39,146 bases of DNA from contig JAFGFI010000241.1 in NCBI GenBank assembly GCA_016931185.1, positions 1-39,146 on the forward strand, read 5' to 3'. Shown here piece after piece: positions 28,537 through 37,316 of this stretch. The notes under the pieces are model-generated. The model had not been told where the DNA came from. It was given only the letters and a program-made list of their open reading frames with translations, and made no database searches. The position numbers and the translations under genes were made by a program. How positions within the stretch are numbered: the stretch's first letter is position 1; each line of letters starts with the position of its first letter. The DNA is from Anaerolineae bacterium. GTDB taxonomy: Bacteria > Chloroflexota > Anaerolineae > B4-G1 > SLSP01.

Positions 28537-28857
28537 TTACGGAATCACGATCCGGCCTAACATCACCAAAAACATCATACCTACAACGGCTACATCTAAA
28601 AAGAGGAATAACGACAATACAAAACGTTGCCAGGCTACCAGTCCCCCAAAGTTGCTTGCGCCGGAAGAAACAGCCGGTCTTGCTGTCTCCGGCCCAGGTT
28701 CAGTATCAACCGCTCCCATTTGGCGGCGCAAATCATCCATCATTCCCTCATCTTCCACATCCACGCTCTGCTGGATTGTCATTGCGGGTTGTGAAGCCAG
28801 TGGTTCATCATCTTCTGGCGCCAAATCACGCAGCCAATCAGGAAAAGCATTACTCAT
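28537..28857 (-). CDS. Small tail-anchored membrane protein
   Basis: A 106-residue protein with an acidic, Pro-rich cytosolic part (FPDWLRDLAPEDDEP near the N-terminus) and a single C-terminal transmembrane helix (FVLSLFLFLDVAVVGMMFLVML, about residues 80-101). The longer frame starts at 28938, but GGAGG five bases before ATG 28857 fixes the start. It is a short tail-anchored protein of unknown function, divergent from the DNA glycosylase gene with 66 bases between starts. The N-terminal WLRDL-acidic pattern is seen in other Chloroflexota proteins of unknown role, by recollection only. Confidence 0.7.
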   Translation of the reverse strand: MSNAFPDWLRDLAPEDDEPLASQPAMTIQQSVDVEDEGMMDDLRRQMGAVDTEPGPETARPAVSSGASNFGGLVAWQRFVLSLFLFLDVAVVGMMFLVMLGRIVIP

Positions 28858-28923
28858 GACTACCTCCACCCCCAGGAGGGAACATATAGTATGCATCCCA
28901 CCTGAAATTCTATATGTGTTACA

Positions 28924-29559
28924 ATGAGCATACCCCATAAAGGAGAAAAAGTCAATTTGCCAACAAAACTGCTCGCCGACTTCTACACTAACGATACACT
29001 AACCATTGCCCGTCAACTTCTGGGTCAACACCTGGTGCGTCTCTACCAAGGGCAACGACTCTCTGGACGTATTACTGAAGTAGAAGCCTACATCGGTGAA
29101 GAAGATCAAGCTTGCCACGCCAGTTGTGGCCTCACTGCACGCAACGCTCCCATGTATGGGCGACCAGGATATACTTACGTCTACTTGATCTATGGTATGT
29201 ACCACTGTCTCAACATTGTGACCGAACCAGATGGGTATCCGGCAGCCGTGCTTATCCGCGCTCTTGAGCCACTGGAAGGGATCGCCCAGATGCAAGCATT
29301 GCGCGGCCCTCAACACCCACGGAGAAACTTGACACGGGGGCCGGGGCGATTGTGCCAAGCACTTGCTATTGATCGAACCCTCAATCACATAGACCTATGT
29401 GCAGAAGAAGGGCTGTTGTGGCTGGAAGCCACACCGCCTGTTCCTGATAACCGGGTTGGACGAAGCCCACGTATCGGCGTGCGCGGTGATACTGCAGCCC
29501 TTACCGTTCCCTGGCGATTCTACATCCGTGATAGTCCGTGGATCAGTGGGAAATCATAA
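28924..29559 (+). CDS. 3-methyladenine DNA glycosylase (AAG/MPG family)
   Basis: A 211-residue base-excision repair enzyme that removes alkylated purines. The family signature ITEVEAYIGEEDQACHA contains the catalytic glutamate (E54), and YVYLIYGMYHCLNIVT and NLTRGPGRLCQAL are also typical. ATG 28924 has no ribosome binding site. An in-frame TTG at 28957 has AGGAG 11 bases upstream and would remove only 11 residues not typical of the family, so it may be the true start. It is a single gene, followed by the second palindromic element. Confidence 0.95.
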   Translation: MSIPHKGEKVNLPTKLLADFYTNDTLTIARQLLGQHLVRLYQGQRLSGRITEVEAYIGEEDQACHASCGLTARNAPMYGRPGYTYVYLIYGMYHCLNIVTEPDGYPAAVLIRALEPLEGIAQMQALRGPQHPRRNLTRGPGRLCQALAIDRTLNHIDLCAEEGLLWLEATPPVPDNRVGRSPRIGVRGDTAALTVPWRFYIRDSPWISGKS

Positions 29560-29610
29560 GGTCTTGTGTCTACATACACTCACCTGTATAATACACACAC
29601 ATAAGGAAAG

Positions 29611-29684
29611 GGTTCAAGTTGCCTTTACACTTTATGCCCTATCAAGCGTAAAAGTGTAAAGGTAAAAAGCAAAGTTTTTGAACC
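29611..29684 (-). repeat. 74-base palindromic element, copy B
   Basis: Bounded by GGTTCA and TGAACC, with perfect 12-bp arms CCTTTACACTTT (29622-29633) and their complement (29651-29662). Its outer parts match copy A (10825-10900) in reverse complement, but the core ATGCCCTATCAAGCG runs in the same direction as in copy A. It lies 16 bases before the ribosome binding site of the GH172 gene. Confidence 0.9.
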
Positions 29685-29712
29685 TTGCCCAAATAAGTCA
29701 GGAGGATACAAT

Positions 29713-30795
29713 ATGCTATCATTTAACGGCTTAGGATTACACATTGGCAATCTTGCCCGCCTTTCCAACGCACAAACACGTTCTATCAGCCCAGAAAACT
29801 TCACGGGCGAGAAGGGCAAAGGGGGAATGGCAATAGAAGGTACAGGCGCGGGATGTGCGCGTGACCTGGGACGGGGATGGAAGATTTCCCCTTCAGTTCG
29901 AATCACAGCAGGGCAGACATTTACCCTGGCCGACATCGCCGGACCAGGGGCGATCCAGCAAATTTGGATGACCCCGACAGGGAACTGGCGTACCAGCATC
30001 TTGCGCATTTATTGGGACAACCAGGAATATCCCTCTGTCGAATGTCCGGTGGGTGATTTCTTTGCGATGGGTTGGGGGCAATATGCGCAATTATCATCGT
30101 TGGCGGTCTGCGTAAATCCCGGAAGTGCGTTCAATTGCTATTGGGAAATGCCTTTTCACAAACATTGCCGCATCACAATGGAAAATATCGCCGAGGAAGA
30201 TATGGTTCTCTACTATCAAATCAACTACACACTCACCGATATTTCCGAAGATACTGCTTATTTCCACGCGCAATTCCGGCGCGCCAACCCGCTGCCCTAC
30301 AAAGATGTCTACACAATTCTTGATGGCGTACGAGGACAAGGACATTATGTGGGCACATATATAGCCTGGGGTGTCAATAACAACGGTTGGTGGGGGGAGG
30401 GTGAAATCAAATTCTACCTTGACGGTGACGACGAATTCCCCACTATCTGTGGCACCGGCACAGAGGATTATTTCTGCGGTTCCTACAATTTCGAGAATCG
30501 CGAAACACACCAATACCAACCCTTTACCACACCCTATGCTGGCCTGCACCAGGTTATCAAACCCGATGGCGTCTACCGCTCCCAACAACGCTTTGGACTT
30601 TATCGCTGGCACATCGTGGATCCCATCCGCTTCCAACAGAACTTGCGCGTTACCATCCAGGCTCTCGGCTGGCGCAGTGGTCGCCGTTATCTTCCCTTAC
30701 AAGATGACATTGCGTCGGTTGCGTACTGGTACCAAACGTTACCCACAGTGGAGTTCCCGAGGCTACCAGATAAGGATGCATTAGAAGTTATTTAA
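29713..30795 (+). CDS. GH172 (DUF2961) family glycoside hydrolase
   Basis: A 360-residue protein of the DUF2961 family, now GH172, whose characterised members act on fructofuranosides or arabinofuranosides. Visible motifs are GPGAIQQIWMT near residue 77, PVGDFFAMGWGQ, and the conserved GTGTEDYFCGSYNF (about 250). It has no signal peptide, so it is cytoplasmic unless exported by another route. GGAGG seven bases before the ATG supports the start. Neighbours are unrelated to one obvious pathway. The substrate is not predictable beyond a furanoside. Confidence 0.9.
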   Translation: MLSFNGLGLHIGNLARLSNAQTRSISPENFTGEKGKGGMAIEGTGAGCARDLGRGWKISPSVRITAGQTFTLADIAGPGAIQQIWMTPTGNWRTSILRIYWDNQEYPSVECPVGDFFAMGWGQYAQLSSLAVCVNPGSAFNCYWEMPFHKHCRITMENIAEEDMVLYYQINYTLTDISEDTAYFHAQFRRANPLPYKDVYTILDGVRGQGHYVGTYIAWGVNNNGWWGEGEIKFYLDGDDEFPTICGTGTEDYFCGSYNFENRETHQYQPFTTPYAGLHQVIKPDGVYRSQQRFGLYRWHIVDPIRFQQNLRVTIQALGWRSGRRYLPLQDDIASVAYWYQTLPTVEFPRLPDKDALEVI

Positions 30796-30889
30796 TATAC
30801 TAAGGGAAAAAGACGAGGTGAGGTTGTACAAAATCTGGTTAAGTAGATTAACTGCAAATGGTGAATTGTGACTAATGAGGTAAAAAACA

Positions 30890-31780
30890 ATGAAAATCCT
30901 AACGTTTAGAACAAACAAGAAACTCAAGCTAGGTATCAAAACAGAAAAAGGTGTGATTGATGTCAAAAAAGCGGCGAAGGCTCTAAAGATGCACGTGCCG
31001 GCGACGCCAAAAAAATGTTTCAGCCTGGGATTAGATGCTCTGCCCGCATTGGAGACGCTGGTCGCGCGCGCGTTGCCTAAGGCGGAGGGAGCGCGATGGT
31101 TGCTCAATGAAACCGATCTCATACTGGGACCATGCGTCCCAATGCCGGAGAAAATTTTGTGCGTGGGCCTTAACTATCGCCGCCACGCCGCCGAATCAGG
31201 AGCGCAAATTCCTGATGTGCCTGTTATCTTCTCTAAGTTCAACAATGCACTGGCGGGACATGAAGAAACCATCCCCCTCCCTCCAACGATAGTTAAAGTA
31301 GATTATGAAGTTGAGCTGGCTGCCATCATCGGTAAAGTGGGGAAACGTATTCCGACAGAAGACGCGCTGGCCTATGTGCTTGGTTACTGTAATGCCAACG
31401 ACATCAGCGCGAGGGAATGGCAAAAACGCACGCCCCAATGGCTCATTGGTAAAACACCGGATAAGTTCTGTCCCCTCGGACCGTACCTGGTCACGGCGGA
31501 TGAAGTGGGTGACCCGCAACAGTTAGCAACCCACAGTTGGCTCAATGGGGAGTTACGCCAAAACTCCAATACATCCGACATGGTGTTCTCTGTTGCAGAA
31601 ATCATCAGCTATATCAGCCAGGTTATGACCCTCAAACCGGGCGATGTAGTGATGACCGGCACCCCGGAGGGCGTTATCCTGGGCATGAAAGATCAGGTCT
31701 GGATGAAGGATGGTGATGAGATTACGATAGAAGTGGAAAAGCTGGGCAAACTGACCAACCGGCTGGTAGCGGAAGCATAA
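30890..31780 (+). CDS. Fumarylacetoacetate hydrolase (FAH) family protein
   Basis: A 296-residue metal-dependent hydrolase or decarboxylase of the FAH superfamily. Visible are ILCVGLNYRRHAAE, the metal-binding VDYEVELAAIIG (acidic cluster), a NDISAREWQ segment, the GKTPDKFCPLGPYLV loop and the C-terminal GDVVMTGTPEGV. Family members degrade aromatic or sugar-acid intermediates, for example 2,4-diketo-3-deoxy sugar acids. Downstream of GH172 a sugar-acid role is attractive but not shown. The ribosome binding site (GAGG) is weak. Confidence 0.93.
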   Translation: MKILTFRTNKKLKLGIKTEKGVIDVKKAAKALKMHVPATPKKCFSLGLDALPALETLVARALPKAEGARWLLNETDLILGPCVPMPEKILCVGLNYRRHAAESGAQIPDVPVIFSKFNNALAGHEETIPLPPTIVKVDYEVELAAIIGKVGKRIPTEDALAYVLGYCNANDISAREWQKRTPQWLIGKTPDKFCPLGPYLVTADEVGDPQQLATHSWLNGELRQNSNTSDMVFSVAEIISYISQVMTLKPGDVVMTGTPEGVILGMKDQVWMKDGDEITIEVEKLGKLTNRLVAEA

Positions 31781-31828
31781 ATCGTCAAGTTGATAACCCA
31801 ACCCTAGCAAATTCTTCAATAAATACAA

Positions 31829-34306
31829 ATGAATTACCTCTATACCCACTGGCATAAATGTCTGCTTTTAACATTGGTGATAGGTCTTAGTGGTATCTAT
31901 CTGAGCATAGCCCTCACCACAGCGGAAAACCGTCCTGTTGCACCATTAGACGATGCATATATCACCTATCAATATGCGCGGCAAATTGCGCAGGGGCGCC
32001 CCTACCACTACAATAATGGCGATCTTCCAACTACCGGTATGACCAGCCCGCTATTCGGATTTCTATTAGCGGGTTTCTATCGTCTGGGGATAAGGGGAGA
32101 ACAACTCCCGGCTTTCGCTGTAAGCTTGGGGAGTGTATGGCTTGGTCTGACTGCGTGGCTGACGCAGCGGATCACGGCCCACTTGCTGGACAAAGAAAGT
32201 CTTTGGTCATGGGCAGCGGCCATATTGGTACTGCTGACAGGTGCATTACAATGGAGTTGCTTCAACGGTATGGAGACGGGTCTATTTACAGTACTCTCGT
32301 TAGCCGCGTTAGATGCCTTCTTGAAGCAAAAAAACATGTGTACATTATGGCTCAGCCTGGCGGGATTGACCCGCCCGGAGGGCCTCATTCTAACAGGTAT
32401 ACTTGGCAGCAGCCTCTTTATCCAGGGAATCATCCAGCAGCAAGCCATTCCCTGGCGGCGTTTATTTACATTACTCCCGGCAGGGATTGCCGGACTGGCT
32501 CCTATGACTGTCAACTATGTACTTACGGGGACCCCTTCTGCAGCCGGGCTACAAGCCAAATCCTGGTTGGGTAATGTGCCCTTTTACCCGTGGGAAATCG
32601 CGCACTCAATATGGCTCTCCTATCGGCAGATAGTGGCAGGACGTTTCATAGGGAAAGATGCCTATATAGCGCCTGGAATCTTGCCATTAGCGGTCTGGGG
32701 CTGGATTCAAATGGGACGCAACAAACACTGGTTGTATTTTGCCGTAACGCTAACCTGGTTTCTGATGGGAATAGCATCCACCGCGTTCTTGATCACTGCG
32801 TTATGGCATCTAGGTCGCTATCAAATCCCCTTTATCCCAGTCACAATTATACTGGCAATTTATGGGCTGGCGCTATGGTTCCCCAACGCTCCAAAACGTT
32901 GGCACCAATTACTACTCACAGCTATATTGTTCATTTTAACTGCTCTCTCTCTATATACCACGGTCTATTACATCCATATATATCGTCGCGCCACCAGCAC
33001 AACGGCCCGACAACAGTTAGTATTGGCCGATTGGATGCGCGAGAATTTGCCCATGGATGCTATTGTCGGCATCCACGACGCGGGCAGTCTACGCTATGTC
33101 GGTGAACGCACTACCTACGATCTCATCGGCCTAACTACACCAGACGCAGCTATTCCCTGGCGGCATGGCGCTGGCAGCGTCTACGAGTTAATGGAACACT
33201 CCTCATTGCGGCCCGATTACTTCGCCATTTATCCCGATGCCTTCTCTATCCCTTACCTGGTTGCCACCGATCTTTTTGCCGAAGAACTGTTCCGCGTGAA
33301 TGTGCCTGACTATGCAGTTGCCAGCGCGGGACCGGTACAGGGGGTATGGCGAGCGGACTGGAAATTAGCCGATAGTGCAGTTGATCTTTATCAACCAGAT
33401 GTACTGGCGCGTGCAGCAGGATTGACATTGATGGATACACTAGATGTTGCCGACCTGGACGACGAAGTTGCCCACAATGTCACCTGGTGGCAAGCAGCGC
33501 CCAGTCCCGGTTTTCCAACTGAAGTACAACAACAAGGCTATCGTGTCATCCCCGAAAATGAAGTACTAGATGGCGGGCGGTTGCTAACCGGGGGAATCGC
33601 GCTCGACGTAAGAACACAACCAGGTACAACACTATGGCTGGTTGCGCGCCTGCACGCGCGGGAAACGGGTGCAGTTCATGTCAGTGTCAATGAAACTCTC
33701 ATCGGACGTTGGGCTTACCCCCCCATACCTGGGCAATGGCTGGAAACGGTATTCCGCGTGCCGGGTGAAGCCATCCACAGCACCCAAACTCACATCCAAC
33801 TTGAAGTGGATGCCACTGTTCCCGATTCTCACCACTATGCCCCTTACTATTTCTGGTTCTTGCAAGGAGAGCCAGAAATATCAGAATTCACAACAGACGA
33901 CGCAATCATAGCAACTTTTGCGCAAGACCTATCATTGACGAGCTTCGACCTGATCACCACAACGTGGCATCCTGGCGATGTGCTACCCATAACCTTGCAT
34001 TGGTCTACGGCGCAAACCACAGACTGTGATGCTAAAGTCTTTTTACATCTTTATGACGCTGACGGCACGCTTGGCCCACAATCTGATGGCTGGAGCTATT
34101 ATGGTACGCGCCCTCCTTACACCTGGCTGGCGGGTGAAACAGTGGTTGATCCCCGACAGGTCACTCTCCCCCCCGATCTTGCGCCTGGGATATACACACT
34201 GGAAGTAGGGCTATACAATAACTCCGGGCGGATTCCTGCTTATGTGAAAGGTGTCCGGCAACCAGAGGAACGGGTGAGGATAACTCATATCAAAATCTCC
34301 AATTAA
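31829..34306 (+). CDS. GT-C type membrane glycosyltransferase-like protein
   Basis: An 825-residue protein. The first about 380 residues contain roughly ten transmembrane helices with the GT-C motif PLDDAYITYQYARQIAQG in the first outer loop (the DD pair is the usual catalytic acid site), as in ArnT/PMT-type enzymes that use lipid-linked sugars. A large outer soluble region (about 390-825) contains at least two beta-rich parts, including one resembling carbohydrate-binding or Ig-like folds. No Shine-Dalgarno is evident. The gene directly precedes another GT-C-like protein by 15 bases, so the pair may glycosylate a surface polymer. Confidence 0.8.
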   Translation: MNYLYTHWHKCLLLTLVIGLSGIYLSIALTTAENRPVAPLDDAYITYQYARQIAQGRPYHYNNGDLPTTGMTSPLFGFLLAGFYRLGIRGEQLPAFAVSLGSVWLGLTAWLTQRITAHLLDKESLWSWAAAILVLLTGALQWSCFNGMETGLFTVLSLAALDAFLKQKNMCTLWLSLAGLTRPEGLILTGILGSSLFIQGIIQQQAIPWRRLFTLLPAGIAGLAPMTVNYVLTGTPSAAGLQAKSWLGNVPFYPWEIAHSIWLSYRQIVAGRFIGKDAYIAPGILPLAVWGWIQMGRNKHWLYFAVTLTWFLMGIASTAFLITALWHLGRYQIPFIPVTIILAIYGLALWFPNAPKRWHQLLLTAILFILTALSLYTTVYYIHIYRRATSTTARQQLVLADWMRENLPMDAIVGIHDAGSLRYVGERTTYDLIGLTTPDAAIPWRHGAGSVYELMEHSSLRPDYFAIYPDAFSIPYLVATDLFAEELFRVNVPDYAVASAGPVQGVWRADWKLADSAVDLYQPDVLARAAGLTLMDTLDVADLDDEVAHNVTWWQAAPSPGFPTEVQQQGYRVIPENEVLDGGRLLTGGIALDVRTQPGTTLWLVARLHARETGAVHVSVNETLIGRWAYPPIPGQWLETVFRVPGEAIHSTQTHIQLEVDATVPDSHHYAPYYFWFLQGEPEISEFTTDDAIIATFAQDLSLTSFDLITTTWHPGDVLPITLHWSTAQTTDCDAKVFLHLYDADGTLGPQSDGWSYYGTRPPYTWLAGETVVDPRQVTLPPDLAPGIYTLEVGLYNNSGRIPAYVKGVRQPEERVRITHIKISN

Positions 34307-34321
34307 AGAAGGAACTTTTCA

Positions 34322-36028
34322 ATGCAGAGCAAGGATAATATTGAAATCATCACACAGTTTGCAGAAGGGATTGCCAAAACGCCCCAAAAGAAACATTTGC
34401 TCTTTATAGGCTGTACTTTCGTTGCCGTACTCCTTGCAGGATATCACTTTGGCACTTTTGACCAGGCAATTCACATCCCCTTCCTGCAAAAATTTGCCGA
34501 TCCCTCATTATTTCCCGATGATCCATTTTTCGAGATGCGTTTTCAGCACTACTCGTTCTTCTGGTTCTTGTGGCAGCCTTTTTACAAACTCGGCATACTC
34601 GAAATCACACTCTTCATCGCGCATCTGGGCGCGACGTACCTCACCTTTTGGGCTTTGTGGGATTTGACAACAGTGTTATTTGAAGATGCTTTAGTATCTG
34701 TACTCACAACTCTCACCTTTGTTTTCCCCCACATCGGCTTTGGCGTGTTTCCAATCCTGGAATTCAGTTTATTAAACCGGACTTTTGTACTCCCCTTTCT
34801 ACTGTGGGCCATTATCCTCTATCTGCGCAAACACTACCTATGGGCCTACTTCTTGCTCGGTATTTTATACAACCTGCATGTCATCTCGGTTAATTTCGCG
34901 CTCGGTATGGTAGCTTTGGACAGTCTACTGCAAATCCGCAAGGTAGGATGGCGCACCCTGATCTTGAGTGGGCTCGTATTCTTAGCAGGTGCTGCACCAG
35001 TACTGGTATGGAAAGCCAGCGGCCCGCCAGTAGCTCTAACCCCTAATCCAATATGGTTCTCATTGATTAAAGCGCAATTCTATCACCTGTTCTATCCCTT
35101 TGCCCCCTACGCCTACATCCTCATTCCCACGTTGAGTGGCATCAGCGCGCTCCTCATGTTTGCAGTAAGCCGTCGCCACAACCCTGCCCCTGCCCATGAT
35201 CGCACCCTGACCAACTTCATCTACGGGATTTTGCTGGTATTAATCGTAGAAGTTATCACTACAGAGTTTTACCCGATAACGATTTTAGTACAGTTACAGA
35301 TTATTCGTGTCGGGCTGTTTGCCCTGATTTTTGGCTACATATATTTCGTGCAATATCTCATTGCGCGTTACCGGGCCGGCAAGCTTTCCACTTTTCATTT
35401 TTACCTACTTTTCTGTGCTACGGCAACTCTCATCTTCCCATTGTTACTGTTGCTCTTCTGGGGATTCACACACATCATTCAACCCAACTCGCGCCGGCTA
35501 CAGATAGGAAATATAGGTCTACTTGCGCTTGTAGGGATTGCAAGTGTAGCAATCAGTATAACTTACGGTGCGTGGGGACCAGGGGTACACATTTTCGGCC
35601 CGCAAAACGCCTGGCAGGACACACAACTTTGGGCGCGCGATCACACTCCCAAAGATGCCCTGTTTATCACCCCTCCCCACCACTGGGATCTCTATGATAG
35701 CGAGTGGCGAGTTTTCTCCGAACGCTCAACCCTGGTTACGCTCTCGGATCTGTTAGAAGTCGCCCTGGTGCCTGATTATGCCGTTGAGTGGCAGGAAAAA
35801 TTCGCACAGGTCGCCCCTGGAGCAATAGCACATTTTGGGGGAAATTATTTTATAAACCGGCAATTAACGGCAGAAGCATACTACAGTCTCAGCACAGCCG
35901 ATATCAGGCGTATCGCGGAAAAATACCAGGCCAGCTACGTTGTCATTGAAAAGCCGCATGCGCTTGACTTGCCAGTAGTCTATGAAAATGAGGAATTCAT
36001 CATTTACAGTTACGATGCGGGCCAATAG
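34322..36028 (+). CDS. Polytopic membrane protein, GT-C-like/DUF6798-like
   Basis: A 568-residue membrane protein with about 11 helices and an outer C-terminal domain. The first loop holds FDQAIHIPFLQKFADPSLFPDD, which is where GT-C enzymes keep their acidic motif. The C-terminal stretch ARDHTPKDALFITPP, WRVFSERSTLVT and YVVIEKPHAL resembles the domain called DUF6798 by recollection. AAGGA precedes the ATG by about eight bases, and the gene follows its GT-C neighbour by 15 bases in one probable operon. The function is unknown; sugar transfer or a transport step for surface glycans is plausible. Confidence 0.75.
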   Translation: MQSKDNIEIITQFAEGIAKTPQKKHLLFIGCTFVAVLLAGYHFGTFDQAIHIPFLQKFADPSLFPDDPFFEMRFQHYSFFWFLWQPFYKLGILEITLFIAHLGATYLTFWALWDLTTVLFEDALVSVLTTLTFVFPHIGFGVFPILEFSLLNRTFVLPFLLWAIILYLRKHYLWAYFLLGILYNLHVISVNFALGMVALDSLLQIRKVGWRTLILSGLVFLAGAAPVLVWKASGPPVALTPNPIWFSLIKAQFYHLFYPFAPYAYILIPTLSGISALLMFAVSRRHNPAPAHDRTLTNFIYGILLVLIVEVITTEFYPITILVQLQIIRVGLFALIFGYIYFVQYLIARYRAGKLSTFHFYLLFCATATLIFPLLLLLFWGFTHIIQPNSRRLQIGNIGLLALVGIASVAISITYGAWGPGVHIFGPQNAWQDTQLWARDHTPKDALFITPPHHWDLYDSEWRVFSERSTLVTLSDLLEVALVPDYAVEWQEKFAQVAPGAIAHFGGNYFINRQLTAEAYYSLSTADIRRIAEKYQASYVVIEKPHALDLPVVYENEEFIIYSYDAGQ

Positions 36029-36230
36029 TGTCGATCTGTGGCCTTGCAACCAGTTACAACCAGGACTATGAAAAGCGCGACTACATCCGGGCGAAATGCG
36101 AAACTTTGACGCTCACCCTTCAAATTTTCAAACTTGGGCGGGCGTTAAACTTCGAAAAAGAAGTAAGAAATAGATGGAGGATATAGTGGAATTGTACTCC
36201 ATAAGATTAAGCAAACAACTCAGTCATATC

Positions 36231-36344
36231 ACAAGAGAAGGCCCGGCTAAAGCCGGGCCCTCCGTCTACTAAAATTATCCATACATCACCTCCCATCAAG
36301 GAGATACAGTAGCTTTCGTGTGTGCACCCACTCAAGCACCGTCC
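36231..36344 (-). ncRNA. Candidate orphan small RNA
   Basis: On the minus strand an extended -10 promoter (TGGTATAAT) is followed after about 110 bases by a terminator hairpin with a T-rich tail. There is no convincing reading frame between: the only ATG with a ribosome binding site (GGGAGGTGATG region) encodes three residues. The downstream gene on this strand is missing, because the neighbour 34322-36028 runs the other way. The transcript would contain a CTCC/GGAG stem near its centre and a GTGC/GCAC stem near its start. I do not recognise a known RNA family such as 6S, SRP RNA, tmRNA or a named riboswitch. Confidence 0.45.
36240..36259 (-). terminator. Terminator of the small-RNA candidate
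   Basis: GGCCCGGC and GCCGGGCC pair around TAAA. Read on the minus strand it is followed by TTCTCTTGT; read on the plus strand the following bases CTCCGTCT are not T-rich. The minus-strand reading is therefore the better terminator. Confidence 0.65.
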
Positions 36345-36350
36345 TTATTT

Positions 36351-36378
36351 ATTATACCACACTTGTCAAGAGGGTAAA
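36351..36378 (-). promoter_or_regulatory. Extended -10 promoter on the minus strand
   Basis: TATAAT (complement of 36351-36356), preceded directly by TGG, which makes an extended -10 element. TTTACC (complement of 36373-36378) stands 16 bases upstream as a four-of-six -35. A TTGACA also occurs at 36363-36368, but only seven bases from the -10, so it cannot be its partner. Confidence 0.55.
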
Positions 36379-36416
36379 GGGGAATTTTTGAGGTAGAACT
36401 ATCACATTTGAAGTCA

Positions 36417-36515
36417 CAGACTACAAAAGTCTTAGCAGGTGACTGCATTTCGCATGTTTTTGGTCCAACGTAGGCGCTTGGTGAATCAGATCATTCGCGA
36501 GACTTTCGTAGTCTG
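36417..36515. repeat. 16-base inverted repeat pair
   Basis: CAGACTACAAAAGTCT (36417-36432) and AGACTTTCGTAGTCTG (36500-36515) are complementary at 15 of 16 positions and 67 bases apart. Each is also a small hairpin by itself (AGACT/AGTCT type). The right member lies eight bases beyond the HNH stop codon and may contribute to transcript end formation. Confidence 0.55.
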
Positions 36516-36523
36516 CCCTATAC

Positions 36524-37051
36524 CTATACTTCTAAATACATTTTCCATGCTGCCGGCACCTCTCCGGACGCCACCAAGTATGTTACACGGGGTCGCTTTG
36601 GCTCCCAGCGAAGCTTCATATTTGCCTCATGGGGGGTGCGATTGCCCTTGTGATGGTTACAGTATGCACATGCGCATACCGTGTTCCCCCAGGTGTTCTT
36701 CCCCCCCCGACTTACAGGTACAATGTGATCGACCGTGAAATCCAATTTTGTTAACAATAGCCCCCGTTGCTTATCTCCAATCTGCGCACCACAGTAAGCA
36801 CAGACATACTTATCGCGCCGCAACACTGCCTTCCGGCTCCAATGCACACCCCGCTGCGGCACATGGACGTAATAGCGCAGGCGAATGACTACCGGAATAT
36901 GTAGATTTGTGGACGAGCCTTGCAATGTCACTGACTCATCACACGCAGCCTCAACCCGGCCACGTATCATCAACGACAGAGCACGCCGCAGCGTAATAAT
37001 CGCCATCGGTTCATAACTTGCATTGAGCAACAATACTTGGGACATTGTCAT
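36524..37051 (-). CDS. HNH endonuclease
   Basis: A 175-residue HNH nuclease. The zinc-binding CxxC pairs are C84/C87 (CAYCG) and C128/C131 (CAYC). The catalytic motif is DHIVPVSRGG (D108, H109), then N123 and H134. An N-terminal part starting MSQVLLLNASYEP is typical of the short chromosomal HNH family in Cyanobacteria and Chloroflexota. The frame extends to 37099. GGGAG lies four bases before ATG 37051 and ten before ATG 37045, and either could be used. No methylase or phage genes accompany it, so it is an orphan nuclease of unknown role. Confidence 0.9.
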   Translation of the reverse strand: MTMSQVLLLNASYEPMAIITLRRALSLMIRGRVEAACDESVTLQGSSTNLHIPVVIRLRYYVHVPQRGVHWSRKAVLRRDKYVCAYCGAQIGDKQRGLLLTKLDFTVDHIVPVSRGGKNTWGNTVCACAYCNHHKGNRTPHEANMKLRWEPKRPRVTYLVASGEVPAAWKMYLEV

Positions 37052-37316
37052 CACACTCCCTATAAGATACGCAAAGTATCTATGAAAACCTGAAAACACC
37101 TCCGGGTCCTACGAATCTCAATCTTTTTACCGGTCAACAAACCGTAAGATCTTCACTTGCTAAACTCTCTATTTGAATAACCACCCAGCCTATAACCTTA
37201 TTTTACAACAAAATCACAGTTTTATGTTCTCCGTAATATTAGGAATATGTTAACGCTATGTTATGATGCGTCAAGTCAGATTAACGGATCAAATGAATTT
37301 TTTCTTATTAAAGTTT

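Larger units (their letters stand above)
36029..36523. other. 495-base gap with small-RNA candidate and inverted repeats
   Basis: No credible protein gene. The left 200 bases (36029-36230) show nothing recognisable. Next is a promoter-to-terminator unit on the minus strand (36231-36378). A 16-base inverted repeat pair (36417-36432 and 36500-36515) precedes the end of the HNH gene. Confidence 0.6.

Noticed and set aside
30094..30636. 180-codon minus-strand frame over the GH172 gene
   Set aside because: The GH172 frame has family motifs and a ribosome binding site. The antisense frame has neither.
32590..33105. 171-codon alternative frame inside the GT-C gene
   Set aside because: Overlaps a well-supported membrane protein in another frame and shows no domain.
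36363..36378. TTGACA as the -35 of the minus-strand promoter
   Set aside because: It is only seven bases from the TATAAT, too close to be used. The extended -10 with the weaker TTTACC is the better reading.
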